64,000 nt of DNA from Oceanospirillum linum. GTDB taxonomy: Bacteria > Pseudomonadota > Gammaproteobacteria > Pseudomonadales > Halomonadaceae. Below, one piece after another: positions 7,336 to 16,449 of this stretch; within the stretch, counting starts at the first letter, position 1; every line of letters starts with the position of its first letter. A model generated the notes under the pieces. That model was not told where the DNA came from. It worked only from the letters and a program-made list of their open reading frames with translations, and searched no databases. Made by a program: the position numbers and the translations under genes. The stretch covers positions 1 through 64,000 of the forward strand of contig NZ_MTSD02000003.1 of assembly GCF_001995095.2 (NCBI RefSeq), in the 5' to 3' direction.

Positions 7336-9051
7336 TTAACGGAAGTCGGTATCTCCGCCGAGCATCCAGCAGCGGCCCTGAATTTCGTCTGCCAGGGGGG
7401 CGTCAAGTGACGATGATGGCAGTGCCATAAACCCTGCATTGTCGATTCGGTTGTCGCTGCGGTTGCTGAGGCTCTCGGCGTGGCGCATTAGCTCTGTCAC
7501 TGCCAGATGGGTGCCCCAGGCGGTGGTGCGGGGCAGTTTCCGGCGCACGCCTTCATTGATCACGGCTGAAATAAGTTTCTGCCCGGCGTCCGGATGGCTT
7601 CCTGCTTTAGCCAGATCCAGTATCTCGATACCGGATTCCTCCAGACGCACTATGGCAACACTCTGTATCCGGCCCCAGCGGTATAGCCGAAGCAGGTGGT
7701 AATGTTTGCCCGGCGGCGGGCTGTCGCAGTAGCGTTGCTGCCAGTAGCTTGCGGTTTTTTTCAACCAGAAGGTCTGCTGAGGCTCTGCAGTAAAGGGCTG
7801 CAACCGATCAACCCATTGCCAGTCACGTACCTGATGACAGGGCTGGCAGCGCACCTGCCAACTGACGCCCAGGCGGCTGAATACGTTGTCGCAGACCCAA
7901 TAGCCGAGCATATCAGCCTGACGATACAGTCCCAGCCGGACACCCAGCTGCAGGGCTCGCTCGGTGGGAAAGCCGTAGGCAAGCTGATAGGTTCGCCCCT
8001 GCCCCAGCTGCTCCTGCAAAAACAGTTTGCTGATGCGGCTGAAGACCCCCTGACTCCGGGTGGCAAATCTATGCTCCGGGGCGACCATAACATCTGCCTG
8101 CTGGGCACAATTTACCGGCTGTCCCTGCCAGATCCCCTGCCGGTGCATGGCTCCGTAGTAGGCGACGATTTCGCCGTCGAAGGTCTGCGCCAGTGATCCG
8201 GCATGGGGTTGTCCGGCATATTTTGCCTGCCACCAGCTGTCGGGCACCTGTTGACCAAAGACGCGCTGAAACAGCCGGGCCAGTGCAGCTCCATCTGAGG
8301 GTACCGCGTAGCGGACTTTTACTGCAGGTGCTGTTTTTTCTGTCCCCAGGCCGATGCAACGGTAAGCTTCTGCGTAGTGTCCCTCTGCGGCCATCGCTCC
8401 GGTTAAAAGGCTGCGATAGGCGGCAAGGGATTCCATCGCCCGGAGGTAGTTGCCACAGCTAAGGGCGATCTTATGGCAGGCCAGTGCGGCTTTTTTTTGC
8501 GGCCATACCCCGGAAATATCCAGTACGTGGGTGGCAGGCAGTGGCGACCAGACCTCGTAAAAAATCAGTTCCCTTGCTGCCGATAACGTTTGGGCCTGGG
8601 CGATATCAAGCACGGTTCGTCCCAGTGTTGAATGGTCGGTGTGCAGATCCCGTAACCAGGGGGCCACAAGTGTTGTCGGTGCATAGTGGTCGATGGCTCG
8701 CTGAATACGCCGGGGCAGATCATCACAGGCGTGTAACCCGCCATCGGGCAAGCGCCAGTATTCCTGCGTCAGGCTGGAACCCAGGTGTTTCAGCGCCTGA
8801 CGAAACTCTTTGATGCGTTGCTCTCCGGCACCTTCCGGTAAGCCGCCCGCCCCGGATGCATCACTGACCAATATCAGATGTACGGGTGTTCCCTGACGGC
8901 AAAGATGGGCGATCAGGCCGCCACAACCGATGGATTCGTCGTCGGGATGAGGCACAAATACCAGCACTTTGTCCATGGCGGAAACGTCCAGTGGCGCAGG
9001 CATAGGTAAGGGGGGTAACTGATCTTCGGTCTGTGCTGTATTCCGGGGCAA
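7336..9051 (-). CDS. PIG-L deacetylase / GNAT acyltransferase fusion
   Basis: The 571-residue protein has two domains. Residues about 27-230 are a PIG-L/LmbE zinc N-deacetylase with the PHPDDE motif (VLVFVPHPDDESIGCGG) and a later metal-ligand region, DLHTDHSTLG. Residues about 245-570 resemble a GNAT acyltransferase (VRYAVPSDGAALARLFQRVF at its start). A TTG start at 9051 is preferred: GAGGAAG lies just upstream, overlapping the stop of the preceding gene, whereas ATG 9003 has no ribosome-binding site. It is the last gene of the Wzm-Wzt-GT4 operon. I infer that it removes an N-acetyl group from an amino sugar and re-acylates the amine. Confidence 0.8.
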   Translation of the reverse strand: MPRNTAQTEDQLPPLPMPAPLDVSAMDKVLVFVPHPDDESIGCGGLIAHLCRQGTPVHLILVSDASGAGGLPEGAGEQRIKEFRQALKHLGSSLTQEYWRLPDGGLHACDDLPRRIQRAIDHYAPTTLVAPWLRDLHTDHSTLGRTVLDIAQAQTLSAARELIFYEVWSPLPATHVLDISGVWPQKKAALACHKIALSCGNYLRAMESLAAYRSLLTGAMAAEGHYAEAYRCIGLGTEKTAPAVKVRYAVPSDGAALARLFQRVFGQQVPDSWWQAKYAGQPHAGSLAQTFDGEIVAYYGAMHRQGIWQGQPVNCAQQADVMVAPEHRFATRSQGVFSRISKLFLQEQLGQGRTYQLAYGFPTERALQLGVRLGLYRQADMLGYWVCDNVFSRLGVSWQVRCQPCHQVRDWQWVDRLQPFTAEPQQTFWLKKTASYWQQRYCDSPPPGKHYHLLRLYRWGRIQSVAIVRLEESGIEILDLAKAGSHPDAGQKLISAVINEGVRRKLPRTTAWGTHLAVTELMRHAESLSNRSDNRIDNAGFMALPSSSLDAPLADEIQGRCWMLGGDTDFR

Positions 9052-9061
9052 AATTGCTTCC

Positions 9062-10309
9062 TCAGAGTCCGGTTAAGCGGGCTTCATAAATGTCTGCCAG
9101 ATCGCTCCAGTCGGGCCAAAGGCCAGCCTCCCGGCGGGCTTTCGCCTGCCAGTAGCGATAATGGTCAGGGTTGCTCAGTGTATCTGCCAGCTCTGCTGCC
9201 AGGGTATTAACGATCCGGGCTCTGGCGACAGCATCAGTTTCAGCACTGAGGTCACAGACGGGCAGCAGATGCGCTCCCTGCCCTAACACTTCCCCACTGC
9301 CGCCACTGGCGGGGGCGATAACGGGCAGACCGGCTGCGATGGCTTCCCGGTTGGCTTGTCCGTAGGACTCCACGGGGCAGGTGCTGATATAAAGATCTGC
9401 CGCCGCCAGCGACCAGCCCATATCCTCCTGAAAGCCGATAATAGGCGGGTATTCCAGCTGCAGCGCCTCAGCCTGATGCTGTAGGGCGGTGCTATCGCCA
9501 CCTCCGGCAATGATCAGCTGGGCCGCCAGCCCATGCTGTTGCTGCAAACGGGCGATAACATCAATTAACAGGGGAAAGGCCTTTACCGGGGCGATTCGGC
9601 CAGATGCCAGAATAACCGGAGGCGAGGCGGGAAGCGGGACACTGCCTGAAACATCTGTGGCGGCCAGATCATCCAAAGGCAGATCAAAGTAACGCCGGGC
9701 AGCATGGCGTGTTGGCAGCTCCAACCGGGGGCGTCCGTAGCCCATCACATGCAGATTACCCGGAACGTCTGTCAGCCCCAGATCTCTCAGTAGTGCATCT
9801 CTGGCGACATAGGAGGGGACAAAAACAGCATCAGCCCTTTGCAGCAACTGCCGCTCAAGGCGTACTAAACGCCGGAAGGCGGCGCTCTGTATGGGTAATC
9901 CATCAAGGGTAACAGCCCAGGCAAAACTGCCCAGGCCATGCTCGGAGATAATCAGCTTAAAAGGGCGGCGGATACGCCCTTTACGCAACAATCCTATATA
10001 CAGCCCCAATGCCAACCAGGGGTCGTGCAGCCATACATGGCTGTACCCTTCACCCAGGGCTTTCGCGGCGGCACTGATTCCCTGAATCAGGCGTTCGGCT
10101 ATTGCCGGGGTCAAACCTTTCAGGAAGAAACCCAGGTAACGTTCAAATACCGGTTGCCACTTCCGGTGCAGATGGTCGGTGGCGCTTTTATCATAATAGG
10201 TCACGCTGTGGCCGCGGGATTCTAACTGTTCTAAAACCGGACTCAGTGTTTTACCTAATCCATAGGAGCGATCACTGCTGGTTTCCCGGGTCACAATAAG
10301 CAACTTCAT
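9062..10309 (-). CDS. GT4-family glycosyltransferase
   Basis: The 415-residue product has a GT-B fold: N-terminal MKLLIVTRETSSDRSYGLGK with a Rossmann start, and a C-terminal nucleotide-sugar site with VILASGRIAPVKAFPLLIDV, IIAGGGD and the E-x7-E region (CPVESYGQANREAIAAGLPV). ATG 10309 has AGGAAA 8 nt upstream; the frame extends to 10378 without a better start. It lies between the Wzt-like ATPase and the PIG-L/GNAT gene, 20 bp after the former, so it probably builds the glycan exported by that transporter. The sugar donor and acceptor cannot be read from sequence. Confidence 0.85.
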   Translation of the reverse strand: MKLLIVTRETSSDRSYGLGKTLSPVLEQLESRGHSVTYYDKSATDHLHRKWQPVFERYLGFFLKGLTPAIAERLIQGISAAAKALGEGYSHVWLHDPWLALGLYIGLLRKGRIRRPFKLIISEHGLGSFAWAVTLDGLPIQSAAFRRLVRLERQLLQRADAVFVPSYVARDALLRDLGLTDVPGNLHVMGYGRPRLELPTRHAARRYFDLPLDDLAATDVSGSVPLPASPPVILASGRIAPVKAFPLLIDVIARLQQQHGLAAQLIIAGGGDSTALQHQAEALQLEYPPIIGFQEDMGWSLAAADLYISTCPVESYGQANREAIAAGLPVIAPASGGSGEVLGQGAHLLPVCDLSAETDAVARARIVNTLAAELADTLSNPDHYRYWQAKARREAGLWPDWSDLADIYEARLTGL

Positions 10310-10329
10310 GGGGCGTGTTTCCTGCACGG

Positions 10330-11538
10330 CTATGACCACTGGCGGGGAATATGAAACACACCCTGCTCCAGGGCGCACACTGAGGAGTCCATCTTAAAGC
10401 GGGCAGCCGGAATCTGCTGGTCATAAAACATGATGCCCTGTTCGCACAACAGGTAAACTTCAACCCAGTACTCCCCTTTTAATAACGGCAGCTGCGGCAG
10501 GGTTAAGGTCAGCTCTTTTTCGGCAGATTGCCCCTGACAGTCGGGTTGATCAATATGTGACCCGGCACTGGCGATCAGTTTGCCATCAGCGGAGTGTAGG
10601 GTGGCGGCAAAAGAGGGTGACGGATAACCATCCCCCCCCTTCCAGCTGACGGTAACCTGAAGACAGCTCTGCCCGGTCACTCCCACAGGTACCTGGGTTT
10701 GGGTGGCAGGCTGATCATCCAGAGTGATCTGAACCGTTTTGAATTGTGGCCGGTCGTTGCCGGGCGCAACTTCCGGTGCCGGTACTCCGGTGTCACCCTG
10801 ATCAATCCCGTAAAGGTAGCTTTCATATTTATTGATGACGTCTGCCGGCACCCCCTGGGCGATGACTTCACCCTGATGCAGCCAGATCGCCCGGTTACAG
10901 ATCGCTTCAACCTGATAGAGGTTGTGGGAGCAGAACAGAATGGTTTTACCGGACTCTTTCAGACGCATAATACGGTCGAAGGATTTTTTGGCAAAAGCAC
11001 CATCTCCGACACTCAGGGCCTCATCTATCACCAGGATATCAGGGTCAACACACACGGCTACGGCAAAAGCCAGACGGACAAACATGCCGCTTGAGTAGGT
11101 TTTAACCGGTTGATCAATGGCGTCACCTATTTCAGAGAAGGCGTGAATCTCTTCAAAGCGATCTTCCAGCTCTTTACGCCCTAACCCCAGAATCGCACCG
11201 TTCAAAAATACATTTTCGCGACCGGTAAACTCAGGGTTAAAGCCGGAACCCAGCTCCAAAAGAGCGGCTATACGACCCTGTACATTCAGGGTGCCGCTAC
11301 TGGGTTGCAGGGTGCCGCAGATCAGTTGCAATAACGTTGATTTACCCGCTCCGTTACGCCCCAGAAGCCCGATGACCTCACCCTTGCCGATCTTCAGGCT
11401 CAAGGGTTTAAGTGCGACAAAGCTGTCTGACTTCTGTTTTACAAAAGGCAGGGACTCCAGTAGCCGGTCTGAAGGCTTCCGGTAGAGACGATATGTTTTG
11501 CCGACATCCGTCAGCTCGATAATGGAATCAGAGGACAT
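10330..11538 (-). CDS. Polysaccharide ABC exporter ATP-binding protein with C-terminal domain (Wzt-like)
   Basis: The 402-residue protein has an N-terminal ATPase with Walker A GRNGAGKST, signature YSSGMFVRLAFA, and Walker B ILVIDEALSVGD, all in the form typical of O-antigen and teichoic-acid exporters (GVDxxF-type, TagH/Wzt/KpsT group). Residues about 255-402 form an additional beta-rich domain like the Wzt C-terminal domain that binds the glycan's terminal modification. ATG 11538 overlaps the end of the permease gene by 11 bp. With the permease it would export a lipid-linked polysaccharide across the inner membrane. Confidence 0.9.
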   Translation of the reverse strand: MSSDSIIELTDVGKTYRLYRKPSDRLLESLPFVKQKSDSFVALKPLSLKIGKGEVIGLLGRNGAGKSTLLQLICGTLQPSSGTLNVQGRIAALLELGSGFNPEFTGRENVFLNGAILGLGRKELEDRFEEIHAFSEIGDAIDQPVKTYSSGMFVRLAFAVAVCVDPDILVIDEALSVGDGAFAKKSFDRIMRLKESGKTILFCSHNLYQVEAICNRAIWLHQGEVIAQGVPADVINKYESYLYGIDQGDTGVPAPEVAPGNDRPQFKTVQITLDDQPATQTQVPVGVTGQSCLQVTVSWKGGDGYPSPSFAATLHSADGKLIASAGSHIDQPDCQGQSAEKELTLTLPQLPLLKGEYWVEVYLLCEQGIMFYDQQIPAARFKMDSSVCALEQGVFHIPRQWS

Positions 11539-12331
11539 CGGAAAAACCCCGGCGTAATTTGTAAAACAGAATGCCACCGGCCAGAGCCACAGCTAAGGAG
11601 ATCACGCCATAAAGCACCAGTACCGGGGTATCGGGCCAGGGACTGCCCAGAAAAACGGTGCGGGAAAGCTCTATGATCAGCGTTAACGGATTAAGATAGA
11701 TCCACTCCTGAGCCCACTCAGGCAACATAGACACCGGATAAAAAATCGGGGACAGGAACATCAGGGGGGCGGTCAGTATGGTGACAATATGCTGGGCATC
11801 GGTGAAATACACCCCCAGTGCTGAAAGCCCTAACGCCAAACCCAGCAGCAAGGGCATAAACAGTACCAGTAACAGGGGGAAAAACAGCACATTATCCGGC
11901 AGCGTGCCGGTCATCAGAAAAACACCCACCAGAAGTACAACCAAACTGATCAGCGCCTGAAAGCTTGCGGACAGAATGGCGATCCAGGGCAGCAGATGCA
12001 GAGGAAAAACAACTTTTTTCACTAAATTGGGCTGGGCAGCAATCACGCCGGGGGCCCTGGTGAGAACATCGGTGAAGAAGGTAAAGAAAATCAGTCCGGC
12101 AAACAGGTTCAGAGCAAAGTGCAGGCCATCACTATCACCTGCCACGGCTCCGGGCCAGCGGGCCTGAAAAACCGACTGAAACACAAAGGTATACACAGCC
12201 AGCATCATGACAGGTGTGATGACGGACCAGCCCATGCCAAGCCAAGAGCCGCGGTATCGCTGCAAAATCTCTCTTTGGGTCATCTGTAAAAGAAGACCGG
12301 CATGCTGTCTTGGCCAGAAATAGGCTCTCAC
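11528..12331 (-). CDS. Polysaccharide ABC exporter permease (Wzm-like, ABC-2 type)
   Basis: This is a 267-residue, six-helix ABC-2 permease. The amphipathic start (MTQREILQRYRGSWLGMGW) precedes the first membrane segment, as in Wzm/KpsM/TagG, and LNPLTLIIELSRTVFLG is the characteristic C-terminal segment. The start is GTG 12331 with GAGG upstream. It is the first gene of a four-gene operon (permease, ATPase, glycosyltransferase, deacetylase/acyltransferase) on the minus strand. Confidence 0.9.
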   Translation of the reverse strand: MRAYFWPRQHAGLLLQMTQREILQRYRGSWLGMGWSVITPVMMLAVYTFVFQSVFQARWPGAVAGDSDGLHFALNLFAGLIFFTFFTDVLTRAPGVIAAQPNLVKKVVFPLHLLPWIAILSASFQALISLVVLLVGVFLMTGTLPDNVLFFPLLLVLFMPLLLGLALGLSALGVYFTDAQHIVTILTAPLMFLSPIFYPVSMLPEWAQEWIYLNPLTLIIELSRTVFLGSPWPDTPVLVLYGVISLAVALAGGILFYKLRRGFSDVL

Positions 12332-12433
12332 GTTATTTATCCTCGGCTGATTTCGCTGTTCGCTGTCCGTTATCGGCTAACTAAAGATCAACAAATATTT
12401 AATATATTGCGGTATTAAAACTGCGCCACTGAA

Positions 12434-13168
12434 TCAGTTATCACCGTAGGCCAGCTGGTAGAGTGCTTCAGGTTTTTTGATTAAAAGGCTGCTGGTACCG
12501 TTTCTTTGCACTAAGCCATCAGCCTGTAATGCCTGAAAAACCCGCGTTACGGTTTCCCGGCTGGTGTTAAGCATAATGGCCATCTCCTGATGAGTTGGAG
12601 GATAGGCGATATCAATACAGGACTCATCACCTGCCTCATCCACCGGAATGCTGCCCGCATCATCGCCGTGCAGTGTATCCAGTCCGGCCAATTGCACCAG
12701 CTGCCGGTAAATACGATGGGGAATACTGTTCAGGGACAGAATAGCCCGCTGACGGGTATGTTCGGACACTCGCTTTGCTAACCGTCCACTCAAACCTGCT
12801 ATCAGAGGGCGGGTCTCGTACATAATCTGACTTACGGCGGCATATGGCATCAGCACCACCTGAGATTTGGCCAGTGCAACCACAAACTCTGGGTTTGTCT
12901 GCTCCCCGAACAATCCGACTTCACCGCAAAAATCGCCGGGACGAACAAAGTAAAGCCCAACTTCACGACCATCCAGGGTAAAATCCACACCCTGAAGGCT
13001 GCCCTCAAACAGGAAGCATAAACTGGCCTCCTGTTCACCAGGATCTATGACGATCTCGCGCCTTGCGTAGCGCTTCAGCACGGATTGCGAAGCCAGTTGA
13101 GCCAGAGCGGCCTCAGGAAGCTCGCGGAGTATACCAAAGCCCTTCAAAATCTCTACGGAGACTGCCAT
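12434..13168 (-). CDS. Crp/Fnr-family transcription regulator
   Basis: The 244-residue protein has an N-terminal cyclic-nucleotide-binding beta-roll (about 15-135) and a C-terminal winged helix with HQEMAIMLNTSRETVTRVFQ. The recognition helix SRETV is the same as in Escherichia coli CRP, so TGTGA half-sites are expected targets; two lie at 6013 and 13357. The cassette that holds cAMP phosphate in CRP (ERSA in GELGLFEEGQERSA) reads NPEF here, so cAMP binding is doubtful. There are no Fnr-type N-terminal cysteines. The start ATG 13168 has AGAGGA upstream. It lies divergent to the FecR gene and probably regulates it. Confidence 0.88.
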   Translation of the reverse strand: MAVSVEILKGFGILRELPEAALAQLASQSVLKRYARREIVIDPGEQEASLCFLFEGSLQGVDFTLDGREVGLYFVRPGDFCGEVGLFGEQTNPEFVVALAKSQVVLMPYAAVSQIMYETRPLIAGLSGRLAKRVSEHTRQRAILSLNSIPHRIYRQLVQLAGLDTLHGDDAGSIPVDEAGDESCIDIAYPPTHQEMAIMLNTSRETVTRVFQALQADGLVQRNGTSSLLIKKPEALYQLAYGDN

Positions 13169-13356
13169 ACATTCCTCTAGTGACCACCATAAAAACCGGC
13201 AAGAGCTGTCTGCGCGTTACGCTCAGGGCTTCTTTCCGGCAGGGCTGCTCTGATCTCTTTTGGTCAGAATACTCACCCCACCCCCTACAAGCATTGATGT
13301 GTTTTCAGGGGCTTTTAAACCGGCGTCTATTTTAAGCACAAATTTCTGGCATTTCA

Positions 13357-13372
13357 TGTGATTACCATCACT
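13357..13372. promoter_or_regulatory. CRP-like palindrome upstream of the FecR-domain gene
   Basis: TGTGATTACCATCACT matches TGTGA-N6-TCACA at nine of ten positions. It lies between the divergent regulator gene (start 13168) and the FecR gene (start 13509), and resembles the site at 6013-6028. The distance to the FecR start (136 bp) is compatible with an activator site. Confidence 0.55.
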
Positions 13373-13508
13373 CAACTAAAAGAGCGACATGATAGTATTC
13401 ACTGGCGTTAAACTGGCTTGATTCCGTCTTGCCGGACAATTGGCTTGATAACGGGCAAAAACACCCCATATCTGGCACAGAACTTTACTGGGAACTCAGG
13501 TGATCATT

Positions 13509-15206
13509 ATGCAGCAGCTTACAGCACGTCTGCCTTTGACAAACAGAAAACAGCATAAACCCTTCGGCTACAGCCTGCTATCAGGTCTTGTACTGGCTCT
13601 GGGTGGCGCTATTTTGTCTTTTTCTGCTTACGCTGAGAACCCGGCACACACCCAAAACCTGATGCCGTCGGCAAGCGTCAGCAAGAATGCGCACAGTGAG
13701 CAACCGGTGGGCACAATTACCCTGGCCCTGGGGCGCGCTATTATTGAGAAGCCGGATGGGGAGCGCCTGAAAGCCAGCACCGGAGACAATCTTTATCCCG
13801 GTGATTCCCTGACGACCTATTCCAGCGGCTATCTGCATCTCAGATTTGTGGATAACGCCCTGTTGAGTATGCGCCCGGAAAGTACATTATCCATTGATAC
13901 TTACAATTATGACCCCAACTCCCCTGAGCTGAGTGCGGTTCGCTTCAATCTTAAAGAGGGGATGGCCCGGTCTGTATCCGGCAGTGCGGCTAAACATGAC
14001 CATCAGAAATTCCGCCTGAATACACCCATTGCAGCCATCGGCGTTCGGGGTACAGATTTTACGGTACTGGCGAATCAGGATACCGTCAGAACCTTTGTCA
14101 GCGAGGGCGCTATTGTTGTTTCTCCGTTTTCCAGTGAGTGTCAGACGCTCTCCCTGGGCCCCTGTGCAAAAGACGGCGTTGAACTTAAAGGCAACAGCAA
14201 TCTTCTGGTTGAACTGAATTCTGTTTCAGTCCGCCCGCAGCTGCTGCAGCTGGGTCTGGAAACACCTGCCACGTCCAACCTGTTGATGAATGACGCTGTG
14301 ATCGCTCAGCTGAGTCCACTGCCACTACAAAATAGCTCAGTGTCATCGGCAACACGGCTGGCAGCGTCAGAAAGCGAGAATGAAGACAATACTCTGGTAG
14401 ATACTGACCTATCAGAAGCCCTGCCTGAAAGTGACAGCAGTAGCACAGAAGAACCTCAATACCTGGCTGACAGTGAACAAGACGACATTGACGGAGTCAG
14501 TAACGGCCAGTCCCAGGAAGATACCCTGCTGGTGGCCTCTCAGAATACGTCTGTCGGTAGCATTAACACCTTGCCCCCTAACAATGAATCTGTATCCAAT
14601 CAGTTTAATGACGATGAAATTGGCACCGATATTATCCCGAAAGCCCCTGATGGTATCACTGTACCGGATGGTGTTCTCTGGAGCTATCAGTCACCGGTGG
14701 CTCCCCAGCGTTTCAACGCACCGGACTTTATCTATACCGACACTCAGGTTGTGGCGGGTATTGAAAGTGGCACCATTGATAAGCATATGGTGTTCTCTAA
14801 CGAACGTTTTGCTCTTTATCGCCCCGACGAACTGTACGATACCATCAACCCTATTCGCCCCAATCCCGGTTCGGTGGGCTTTCAGCTACAGCAGGGGGCC
14901 GCTTTTTATTACGCCAAAGGTCAGCAATTTGATCTGAACTTTGATAGCGGCAAGCTATTAATTGACTTTGAAAAGGGTAAGTTCTCCACCGCCCTTCAGA
15001 TGAGCCATGAAGAAACAGGCCAGGTCAGTTTCAGTACATCCGGTGATATATCTGCTAACGGATTGTTCAGCAGCCAACAACCAGACCACTCCCTTTCCGG
15101 GGCGGTCAGTCTGGATACTGAGGAAGCCGGATATTATTTTGAACAATCTGTACCACACCTGGACAGCACCATTGACGGTATTACCACCTGGCAGTCATCG
15201 GACTGA
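13509..15206 (+). CDS. Secreted/periplasmic FecR-domain protein
   Basis: The 565-residue protein starts at ATG 13509, 8 nt after AGGTG; a GTG nine bases earlier is the alternative. A signal peptide runs to about residue 44 (LVLALGGAILSFSAYAENP). Residues about 70-190 form a FecR domain with the hallmark TPIAAIGVRGTDFTVLA. An acidic Ser/Asp/Glu-rich linker covers about 275-380. The C-terminal 110 residues (YAKGQQFDLNFDSGKLLIDF and following) show alternating Gly/Ser/Phe strands reminiscent of small beta-barrel modules of TbpB type; that is only an impression. Unlike true FecR it has no sigma-factor partner nearby. It heads a gene line with sapC and a type I secretion system. Confidence 0.82.
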   Translation: MQQLTARLPLTNRKQHKPFGYSLLSGLVLALGGAILSFSAYAENPAHTQNLMPSASVSKNAHSEQPVGTITLALGRAIIEKPDGERLKASTGDNLYPGDSLTTYSSGYLHLRFVDNALLSMRPESTLSIDTYNYDPNSPELSAVRFNLKEGMARSVSGSAAKHDHQKFRLNTPIAAIGVRGTDFTVLANQDTVRTFVSEGAIVVSPFSSECQTLSLGPCAKDGVELKGNSNLLVELNSVSVRPQLLQLGLETPATSNLLMNDAVIAQLSPLPLQNSSVSSATRLAASESENEDNTLVDTDLSEALPESDSSSTEEPQYLADSEQDDIDGVSNGQSQEDTLLVASQNTSVGSINTLPPNNESVSNQFNDDEIGTDIIPKAPDGITVPDGVLWSYQSPVAPQRFNAPDFIYTDTQVVAGIESGTIDKHMVFSNERFALYRPDELYDTINPIRPNPGSVGFQLQQGAAFYYAKGQQFDLNFDSGKLLIDFEKGKFSTALQMSHEETGQVSFSTSGDISANGLFSSQQPDHSLSGAVSLDTEEAGYYFEQSVPHLDSTIDGITTWQSSD

Positions 15207-15302
15207 GGCCGCCGCTCGGGTAATACGTTTACTGTTACAAACGTTATAACTCTTTTGTCAATTTACGAACCGTTTATTCAATCTATTTAATTCGAGGACA
15301 TT

Positions 15303-16103
15303 ATGGCCCGTTACACTCCTATATCATCGGAAACTCATCAGACCGCAGGCTGGAATCTTATTTCCGACTACAGTTTTGCCAAGGGTGATGCACTGGCACC
15401 GGTTAGTCTGGCAGAAATCTCTCAGCTGTTACCACGTTACACGCTGGCCTTCTATCGTGCATCTGAGCAGGACCCGCTGCAGCTGGTTGCCGTGCAGGGT
15501 TTGTATCCGGGCCAGAATCTGTTTATCACCAATCAGGGCAAATGGCTGGGTGGCTATGTTCCTGCGGTATACCGGGGTTTCCCTTTCCGTATGATTCCGC
15601 TACAGGAAAGCGATAAGCTGGTTTTGTGTATTGATGAAGAGAGCGATAACTACAAATCAGCTCTTGAAGAAAATTCACAGCCACTTTTTGATGCTGAAGG
15701 TAAGCTCTCTGAGCTGGCTGGCAAAGTAAAAGACTTTCTGATGTCCCAATATCAGCAGCGCACGAAGACAGAAGCGCTGGCATCTCTGCTGGATGAGTAT
15801 GGCGTTATTCAACCCTGGCATCTGAAAGTTGATGGCCTGCCTGAAACGATTGAGCCCCACAGTGGCCTGTATCATGTTAATGAGAAGAAACTAAAAGAGC
15901 TATCTGCAGAGCAGGTACAGGTTCTTAACCTACGTGGCGCTCTTGGACTGGCCTATGCTCAGATGCTGTCTGAACACCGTATGCAGGAGCTTGTTAGCTT
16001 GTTCAATCTGCACGCCCATAGCGCTAAAAATAAAGCTGAAGTCAGTGACCTTGATCTGGAAAAGGTTTTTGGCGATGACGAAGACTCCCTGCTTCGTTTC
16101 TGA
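15303..16103 (+). CDS. SapC family protein
   Basis: The 266-residue cytoplasmic-looking protein matches the SapC family in its start (MARYTPISSETHQTAGWN), the central YPGQNLFITNQGKWLGGYVP and FPFRMIP stretch, and the C-terminal LHAHSAKN region. SapC was named in the Campylobacter fetus sapCDEF operon that exports S-layer protein; its biochemical role is unknown. The following genes here are an ABC/HlyD/TolC set in the same order as sapDEF. ATG 15303 is preceded by GAGGACATT. Functional link to the secretion system is inferred from context. Confidence 0.88.
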   Translation: MARYTPISSETHQTAGWNLISDYSFAKGDALAPVSLAEISQLLPRYTLAFYRASEQDPLQLVAVQGLYPGQNLFITNQGKWLGGYVPAVYRGFPFRMIPLQESDKLVLCIDEESDNYKSALEENSQPLFDAEGKLSELAGKVKDFLMSQYQQRTKTEALASLLDEYGVIQPWHLKVDGLPETIEPHSGLYHVNEKKLKELSAEQVQVLNLRGALGLAYAQMLSEHRMQELVSLFNLHAHSAKNKAEVSDLDLEKVFGDDEDSLLRF

Positions 16104-16449
16104 TGAGCAGGGGTTATTTCGGTAATTGAAATCAGGGCCGAGGTGGAAAGCCTTTTCTATGAGGAGGCTTTCCCACGACAAAAAGCAATATGTTGTCTCT
16201 TTCCCACGAAGATGCCCATGCTACTCCTGATAACCATCATGAATAGGCTAATACCTGTTTTTCAGCGACTCGCAATACGCTTTATTTTAACTATTGAGCT
16301 TTATGGAAAGCGGAGAATCAGAGCCACCACAGCCACGTCAAGAGGCTGTGGCTTTCGACCTGCTCAACCATAAACAAGCCTGATATTTATAAACGTCTGA
16401 TTCGCTGCAGAACATATTGCAGTCAAAAATCTTTAAAAGAGAGTAATCA
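16104..16449. other. Intergenic region with two hairpins between sapC and the secretion genes
   Basis: There is no gene. A perfect 8-bp stem (GGAAAGCC at 16145, GGCTTTCC at 16166, 13-nt loop) and a second 8-bp stem (CCACAGCC at 16327, GGCTGTGG at 16344, 9-nt loop) are present. Neither is followed by a T run, so they are more likely mRNA stability or attenuation structures than simple terminators. GAGAGTAATCA before the next start is repeated before the HlyD gene. Confidence 0.45.

Noticed and set aside
6657-7410. Plus-strand frames at 6657-6863 and 7159-7410
   Set aside because: They read through the 70-bp repeats and repeat the same peptide; no gene features.
13509-15206. True FecR iron-regulator with an ECF sigma factor
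   Set aside because: No sigma-factor gene or TonB receptor nearby; the protein has a signal peptide and a different C-terminus.
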